Shown piece by piece: positions 5,118 through 9,401 of a stretch of DNA of 9,401 nucleotides. A program made the position numbers and the translations under genes. Below the pieces are notes generated by a model, which ran no database searches, was not told the DNA's origin, and was given only the letters and a program-made list of their open reading frames with translations. Positions within the stretch are counted from its first letter, which is position 1. Every line of letters begins with the position of its first letter. Source of the stretch: Heritagella sp051881655 (GTDB lineage Bacteria > Bacillota > Clostridia > Oscillospirales > Acutalibacteraceae); assembly GCA_051881655.1 (NCBI GenBank), contig JBJEQH010000167.1, positions 1-9,401 of the forward strand. The letters run 5' to 3'.

Positions 5118-6347
5118 ATGAAAGAAACCATTTTGATTAAGTTGGGCGAGCTGGTGCTCAAGGGCCTGAACCGCAGCACATTCGAGGCAGTCCTTCTGAA
5201 AAACATCCGCCGCCGGCTGACCGGTCTGGGGGATTTTGAGATTCGCTCGGCCCAATCGACCATCTATATCATCCCCCAGGATGAATACGCCGATATGGAC
5301 GAGGCCCAGGAGAGGATCGGCCGGATTTTCGGGATTGTAGCGTACTCCCGCGCCTGTGTGGTGGAAAAGGACCTGCACGCCATCTGTCGGGCCGCAGCGG
5401 ATTACTTGCGCCCGCAGCTGGAGGAAATCTCCACCTTTAAGGTGGAGACTAAGCGCAGCGACAAAACCTTCCCCTATGACTCGCCGGCCATTTCCCGGGA
5501 AGTGGGGGCTTATCTGCTGCAGCAGTACCCCCATCTGTCCGTGAACGTCCATGAGCCGGACCTGATTGTGCGGGTGGAAGTGCGCGATTTTGGCGCTTAT
5601 GTCCACGGCGCTCCCATTCCCGGCGCCGGCGGAATCCCGGTGGGTACGGGCGGGAAGGCCGCCATCCTGATCAGCGGCGGGCTGGACAGCCCGGTGGCCG
5701 CCTGGCGCATGGCGCGGCGGGGCGTGGAACTGACCGCCATCCACTTTGCCAGCCCCCCGTATACCAGCGAGCTGGCCGAGGAAAAGGTCATCCGCCTGCT
5801 GCAGAAGGTGGGCCAGTGGGCCGGGCGCATGGAGATGTACACCGTGCATTTTGCCCATCTGCAGGAAGAACTTCTGAAAAAATGTCCGGAGGACCTGTTC
5901 ACCATTTTGATGCGGCGCTTTATGATGCGCTGCGCCCAGGCCATCGCCCGGGAAAACGACTGTGACGCCCTGATCACCGGTGAGAGCCTGGGCCAGGTGG
6001 CCAGCCAGACCATCAAGGCCATTGCCTGCACCGATGCCGCCGCCGGAATGCCGGTTTTCCGCCCACTGATCGGCACGGATAAAGCCGAAATTGTGGCCGA
6101 GGCCCACCGCATCGGCACCTACGACATCTCCATTGAACCATTTGAGGACTGCTGTACGGTCTTCACCCCCCGCCATCCGCGCACCCGCCCCACCCTCGCC
6201 CAGTTGGAAGAGGCCGAACGGGCACTGGACATCGACGGGCTGGTAGAGGAATGCCTGCGCGGTACCACACACCGGCGCATCACCTTCCGCGGAGTGCTGG
6301 AGGTGCCCGCCGGGCAGGGAAAGAAGGATCTCGAAAATGAACGCTGA
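5118..6347 (+). CDS. thiI: tRNA 4-thiouridine synthase ThiI, without rhodanese domain
   Basis: This 409-residue cytoplasmic enzyme adenylates U8 of tRNA and replaces the oxygen with sulfur donated by a cysteine desulfurase; family members can also serve thiamine thiazole synthesis. The N-terminal ferredoxin-like part (LIKLGELVLKGLNR) and the THUMP domain cover about residues 1-165. The PP-loop ATP pyrophosphatase domain follows, with SGGLDSP (186-192), TGESLGQVASQT and EDCCTVFTP (Cys345, Cys346). The protein stops after the PP-loop domain. It lacks the C-terminal rhodanese extension of E. coli ThiI, as in Bacillus, so sulfur transfer must use residues in this domain together with the adjacent desulfurase. 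The start is set by the conserved N-terminus, although its ribosome binding site is poor. The gene overlaps cinA by 11 bases. Confidence 0.96.
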   Translation: MKETILIKLGELVLKGLNRSTFEAVLLKNIRRRLTGLGDFEIRSAQSTIYIIPQDEYADMDEAQERIGRIFGIVAYSRACVVEKDLHAICRAAADYLRPQLEEISTFKVETKRSDKTFPYDSPAISREVGAYLLQQYPHLSVNVHEPDLIVRVEVRDFGAYVHGAPIPGAGGIPVGTGGKAAILISGGLDSPVAAWRMARRGVELTAIHFASPPYTSELAEEKVIRLLQKVGQWAGRMEMYTVHFAHLQEELLKKCPEDLFTILMRRFMMRCAQAIARENDCDALITGESLGQVASQTIKAIACTDAAAGMPVFRPLIGTDKAEIVAEAHRIGTYDISIEPFEDCCTVFTPRHPRTRPTLAQLEEAERALDIDGLVEECLRGTTHRRITFRGVLEVPAGQGKKDLENER

Positions 6348-7662
6348 AATTCTCTCGGTCGGCACCGAGCTGCTGCTGGGCCATGTGGTCAATACCGATA
6401 CGGCCTATGTGGCCCGGGCGCTCTCTTCGATCGGCATCAATGTGCATTATACCGCCACTGTGGGTGATAACCCCCAGCGGCTGCAGCGCGCCGTGGAGGA
6501 ATCCCTGTCCCGCTGTGACCTGCTGGTGACCACCGGCGGGCTGGGTCCCACCGAGGACGATTTGACCAAGGAGACTGTGGCCCGGGCGGCCGGGGTGCCG
6601 CTGGCCATGAATGAAGCATGCCTGCAGGAGCTGCTCCGCTATTTTGCCGGCCGCTACTGTGGGGAAAACCAGAAAAAGCAGGCTGTCCTGCCCGTTGGCT
6701 GTACGGTGCTGAAAAACGACTGCGGCTCAGCCCCCGGCTGTCTGTTCCGCTCCCGGCAGGGGGCTTTGGTGGTGATGCTGCCCGGCCCGCCCGGTGAACT
6801 GATCCCCATGCTGGAGAATTACGCGCTGCCGGCCCTTGCGGGACAGCAGGAAAAAGCGGTGATTCTCTCCCGCAATCTGCGGGTATTCGGCCTGGGAGAA
6901 GGGCTGACTGCCGAAAAGCTGGAGGATCTGCTGCGGGGCAGCAATCCCACCGCCGCCACCTACGCGCTGGATAACGAGTGCTTTGTGCGGGTGACCGCCC
7001 GGGCCGCGCAGGAATCGGAGGCCCTTGCGATGATGCAGCCCCTGATGGAGAAAATCCGGGCGCGGCTGGGGAATTACCTGTATACAGAGGAGTACGCCAG
7101 CCTGGAGGAGACGGTGGTGCAGGGCCTGATCCGGCAGAAGAAAACGCTGGCAACCGCTGAATCCTGTACCGGCGGCCTGCTCAGCCAGCGGCTGACTGCC
7201 ATTCCCGGCAGCTCGGAGATTTTCGAGATGGGCGCCGTGACCTATGCCAACCGCATCAAGGAACAGGTATTGGGGGTTCGTTCCCAGACCCTGCGGGAGA
7301 AGGGCGCCGTCAGCTATGAGACTGCCTGTCAGATGGCCCAGGGCATCCGGCAGAAAGCCGGCAGCGATCTGGGAATCGGGGTCACCGGAATCGCCGGTCC
7401 CAGCGGCGGAACTCCCGAAAAACCGGTGGGCCGGGTGTATATCGCCCTGTCGGACGGGGCGCACACCTGGGTGCGCTGTATGCCCGGCGGCATCGGCCGC
7501 ACACGCAGCCGTGCCTTTTACCGGCAGGCTGCTTCGTCCCACGCACTGGACATGGTGCGCCGGTATCTGACCGGCCTGCCGGTTCTGGAAGATCTGGAAT
7601 TCCCCCGGGCAGCGGGCATTCCGGTAACGTCCCTCTGCCCGGAAAAGGAGAAAAATTTATGA
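6337..7662 (+). CDS. cinA: CinA family protein: MoCF-like domain plus NMN deamidase domain
   Basis: This 441-residue two-domain protein has an N-terminal MoCF/COG1058-type nucleotide-binding domain (about 4-172) with SVGTELLLGHVVNTD and TGGLGPTEDDLT (66-77). The C-terminal CinA/PncC domain (about 265-415) contains AESCTGG (274-280), GSS (291-293) and YANRIK (303-308). Ser293 and Lys308 align by spacing with the Ser/Lys catalytic pair described for bacterial NMN deamidase, so pyridine-nucleotide salvage is likely. VTGIAGPSGGTPEKPVG is also intact. Residues after about 413 form a 28-residue tail beyond the usual family end. AAGGA (6324-6328) lies 8 bases before the ATG, inside thiI, so the genes are probably translationally coupled. 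The old name competence/damage-inducible protein does not prove a role in competence here. Confidence 0.95.
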   Translation: MNAEILSVGTELLLGHVVNTDTAYVARALSSIGINVHYTATVGDNPQRLQRAVEESLSRCDLLVTTGGLGPTEDDLTKETVARAAGVPLAMNEACLQELLRYFAGRYCGENQKKQAVLPVGCTVLKNDCGSAPGCLFRSRQGALVVMLPGPPGELIPMLENYALPALAGQQEKAVILSRNLRVFGLGEGLTAEKLEDLLRGSNPTAATYALDNECFVRVTARAAQESEALAMMQPLMEKIRARLGNYLYTEEYASLEETVVQGLIRQKKTLATAESCTGGLLSQRLTAIPGSSEIFEMGAVTYANRIKEQVLGVRSQTLREKGAVSYETACQMAQGIRQKAGSDLGIGVTGIAGPSGGTPEKPVGRVYIALSDGAHTWVRCMPGGIGRTRSRAFYRQAASSHALDMVRRYLTGLPVLEDLEFPRAAGIPVTSLCPEKEKNL

Positions 7663-8717
7663 AAAAGAAACCGCAGCACGCCGCGCCGAGAAAGAGCTTT
7701 TGTCAGAGATGGTTCCCCTGCCGGGGGGACCGCCCCGGCACCGTGGTTCTGAAGATCCTGACGATTGTGTTCCTTGTGGTCTTTCTGGTATCCGGTTATT
7801 TTCTGCTGGATGAGCTGGTGCTAAAACCGACGGCCGCCGACCAGTCGGTGGAGGAACTGCGGCAGGAATTTTTCCCATCGGAAAGCGAGTCTTCCGAATC
7901 CTCCCAAACGGATGAGAGTACGGCGGAGTCCTCCGTACAGCCCGATCCTACCCCTACGCCCAAGCCCATTGATTACGCAAAGCAGCTGGCCACCCTGCAG
8001 GAGAGTTACCCTGATATTGTCGGCTGGATCCGGCTGCCCGGTACGGTAATTGATTACCCGGTTCTGCAGTCGGACAGCAGCGATCCGGAATACTACCTGT
8101 ACCGGAATTACAAGTCGGAATCCACCAAGTACGGCAGCATTTTCGCTTCCAGCGACAGTCTGCCCTTTGCTCAGTGCCGCAACAGTGTGGTGTATGGCCA
8201 CAGCATGCAGGACGGCCGCATGTTCGCCTCCCTCCTCCTCTTCAGCAGTCTGGATACCTACCGGGCGTGCCCCACCATTACCCTGTACACTGAAGAGGGA
8301 AAAAGCACCTGGAAGATCTTCTCCGTCATGAAGGTGAGCACCAAGGAAGAGCACGGGAAATACTTCCCCTTTTCCCGCACCTCTTTTTCGGATGACGACG
8401 ATTTTATGCAGTATGTATACGAGGTTTACCAGCGGTCGGTGCTGGATACCGGTGTGACCGTTCGGGAGGATGACGAACTGCTGTCACTGGTCACCTGCTC
8501 GTATGAATACGACGGATTCCGCACGGTCGTGGTGGCCCGCAAGGTGCGGGACGGCGAGAGCAGCGAAGTGGACACCAGCAAAAGCCGCTATAATGCCCGG
8601 GTAGTCTATCCCGATGTGTGGTATACGAATCACAGCGGAAGCCAGCCGGTATGGACCGAAAACTGGCGCGATGCGGTAAAGGACGGCAGTTTTTCCGCCT
8701 ATGACGGGAACGACTGA
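7659..8717 (+). CDS. srtB: Class B sortase
   Basis: This 352-residue membrane-anchored transpeptidase cleaves surface proteins at a sorting motif and joins them to the cell wall. A basic N-terminus is followed by one membrane helix (about 29-50) and an S/E-rich spacer ending in DPTPTPKP (about 70-106). The sortase domain (about 107-295) has the catalytic triad in order: His181 in VVYGHSMQDG, Cys280 in SLVTC, and Arg288 in GFRTVVVARK. An approximately 55-residue C-terminal extension, with VVYPDVWY and an aromatic segment, goes beyond the S. aureus SrtB fold; comparable tails occur in clostridial class B sortases. AAGGAG (7645-7650) lies 8 bases before the ATG, and the start overlaps the cinA stop as ATGA. 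No LPxTG/NPxTN-type substrate or pilus gene is visible in the window, so the substrate is unknown. Confidence 0.93.
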   Translation: MKKKPQHAAPRKSFCQRWFPCRGDRPGTVVLKILTIVFLVVFLVSGYFLLDELVLKPTAADQSVEELRQEFFPSESESSESSQTDESTAESSVQPDPTPTPKPIDYAKQLATLQESYPDIVGWIRLPGTVIDYPVLQSDSSDPEYYLYRNYKSESTKYGSIFASSDSLPFAQCRNSVVYGHSMQDGRMFASLLLFSSLDTYRACPTITLYTEEGKSTWKIFSVMKVSTKEEHGKYFPFSRTSFSDDDDFMQYVYEVYQRSVLDTGVTVREDDELLSLVTCSYEYDGFRTVVVARKVRDGESSEVDTSKSRYNARVVYPDVWYTNHSGSQPVWTENWRDAVKDGSFSAYDGND

Positions 8718-8746
8718 GAAAACTGGTCGAATATTTTCTCATTTTT
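8715..8746 (+). terminator. Possible weak terminator after the sortase gene
   Basis: TGAGAAAA (8715-8722) pairs perfectly with TTTTCTCA (8734-8741) around an 11-base loop and is followed by TTTTTC. The stem starts at the sortase stop codon. It is A/T-rich, so termination may be partial. It also overlaps a possible ArgR box. Confidence 0.4.
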
Positions 8747-8762
8747 CTTGCATTTTCTTTCA
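8728..8762. promoter_or_regulatory. Two possible ArgR (ARG) boxes
   Basis: Compared by hand with the palindrome TGAATAATTATTCA, positions 8728-8741 (CGAATATTTTCTCA) match 10 of 14 and 8749-8762 (TGCATTTTCTTTCA) match 9 of 14. Their centres are 21 bases apart, the usual spacing of paired ARG boxes, and the second covers the -35 box and part of the spacer. The region is A/T-rich, so chance matches are possible. Confidence 0.35.
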
Positions 8763-8776
8763 AAATGAAGTATACT
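8748..8776 (+). promoter_or_regulatory. Promoter of the ornithine carbamoyltransferase gene
   Basis: TTGCAT (-35, 8748-8753) and TATACT (-10, 8771-8776) are exactly 17 bases apart. The predicted start is near 8783. The leader is about 40 bases and ends with AGGAGG (8807-8812), 9 bases before the ATG. Confidence 0.75.
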
Positions 8777-8821
8777 GGAGCATACGCCTATCATCATGCC
8801 TGTCACAGGAGGAACAATACG

Positions 8822-9401
8822 ATGAATCTGACCGGGAAAAGCTTTTTGAAGCTGCTCGACTTTACGCCCGAGGAAATCAGCGGCCTGTTGGATCTGGCCG
8901 CCGAACTGAAAGCCAAAAAGAAAACCCATATCCCCCACGATACCCTGCGCGGCCGCAATATCGCGCTGATTTTCGAGAAAACCAGCACCCGCACCCGCTG
9001 CAGCTTTGAGGTGGCCGCCCATGACCTGGGCATGCAGGTCACCTATCTGGATCCCTCGGGCTCTCAGATCGGGAAAAAGGAGAGCATCGCTGATACTGCC
9101 CGGGTATTGGGCCGCATGTTCGACGGGATCGAGTACCGCGGATACGGCCAGGAGATTGTGGAAGAGCTGGCCCATTATGCCGGGGTACCGGTTTGGAACG
9201 GGCTGACCAACGAATTCCACCCCACTCAGATTCTGGCGGATTTTCTCACCCTGCGCGAGCATTTCGGCCATCTGAAAGGGCTGCATTTTGTCTATATGGG
9301 TGATGCCCGTTATAACATGGGCAATTCCCTGATGGTGGGCTGCGCCAAAATGGGCCTGCACTTTACGGCCTGCGCCCCCCAAAAATACTTTCCCGATGAG
9401 G
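8822..9401 (+). CDS. argF: Ornithine carbamoyltransferase, 3' part beyond window
   Basis: The first 193 residues are present. The enzyme joins carbamoyl phosphate and ornithine to give citrulline in arginine synthesis, or works in reverse in the arginine deiminase pathway. Visible motifs are the carbamoyl-phosphate loop FEKTSTRTR (51-59), GSQIGKKES (80-88), the HPTQ motif (133-136) within WNGLTNEFHPTQILAD, and the start of the ornithine-binding domain with MGDARYNMGNS (159-169). The later ornithine-binding motifs lie outside the window. Residues 80-140 resemble E. coli ArgF/ArgI, but GKKES and GCAKMG are also common in catabolic ArcB proteins, so the direction of use is not settled; possible ArgR boxes upstream fit either. 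It has its own promoter and is not part of the sulfur/sortase operon. The symbol argF follows usual naming. Confidence 0.95.
   Translation, partial: MNLTGKSFLKLLDFTPEEISGLLDLAAELKAKKKTHIPHDTLRGRNIALIFEKTSTRTRCSFEVAAHDLGMQVTYLDPSGSQIGKKESIADTARVLGRMFDGIEYRGYGQEIVEELAHYAGVPVWNGLTNEFHPTQILADFLTLREHFGHLKGLHFVYMGDARYNMGNSLMVGCAKMGLHFTACAPQKYFPDE

Noticed and set aside
4569..6392. A 607-codon open frame on the minus strand, antisense to the desulfurase and thiI genes
   Set aside because: It is the mirror of GC-rich codon use in two well-recognised genes. The translation shows no family resemblance, and the sense proteins have complete catalytic motifs.
7918..7938. Inverted repeat (GTACGG/CCGTAC) in the sortase coding region
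   Set aside because: It lies in the codons of the Ser/Glu-rich spacer, and the six-base arms are easily explained by codon repetition.
1..9401. Search for mobile elements, CRISPR repeats, tRNA/rRNA genes and known riboswitches
   Set aside because: No transposase, integrase, terminal repeats, regularly spaced repeats, tRNA-like cloverleaf or recognisable riboswitch core was seen by eye on either strand.

Overview
The window looks like a chromosomal segment of a fairly GC-rich anaerobic Firmicute, most likely class Clostridia near Oscillospiraceae/Ruminococcaceae. This rests on the gene content (VanW-domain surface protein, MGDG-synthase-type glycosyltransferase, nifS-thiI pair, class B sortase), Gram-positive ribosome binding sites and A/T-rich promoters in otherwise GC-rich DNA. 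The taxonomic placement is inference. There are no transposases, integrases, phage genes, CRISPR arrays, tRNA or rRNA genes. The DNA reads as ordinary core chromosome with compact, well-formed control regions.

Layout: (1) 1-216 is intergenic, with a probable terminator for the VanW gene and possible signals of a gene beyond the left edge. (2) 217-1917, minus strand: a membrane-anchored extracellular VanW protein ending in a Pro-rich tail. (3) 1918-2198: a divergent control region. (4) 2199-3323, plus strand: a glycolipid-type glycosyltransferase. (5) 3332-3370: a strong bidirectional terminator. (6) 3362-3766, minus strand: a Fur-family metalloregulator resembling Zur. (7) 3767-3926: a second divergent control region. 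(8) 3927-8717, plus strand: a probable four-gene operon of cysteine desulfurase, thiI, cinA and class B sortase; the last three genes overlap. (9) 8718-8821: a weak terminator, a good promoter and two possible ArgR boxes. (10) 8822-9401: the 5' part of an ornithine carbamoyltransferase gene, cut by the window edge.

How the genes work together: the cysteine desulfurase and ThiI form a recognised pair. The desulfurase takes sulfur from cysteine as persulfide and ThiI puts it into tRNA as 4-thiouridine. This ThiI has no rhodanese domain, as in Bacillus, where a dedicated NifS-like partner serves it. The VanW protein, glycosyltransferase and sortase all concern the cell envelope but are not in one operon. 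CinA (NMN deamidase and MoCF-like domains) is a housekeeping passenger in the sulfur/sortase operon.

I did not find a convincing new biological system. The points most worth checking are regulatory: a perfect dyad inside the fur-like gene's own promoter, a hairpin between the Shine-Dalgarno sequence and the start codon of thiI, two ARG-box-like sites 21 bp apart before the carbamoyltransferase gene, and hairpins close to the predicted 5' ends of two mRNAs.
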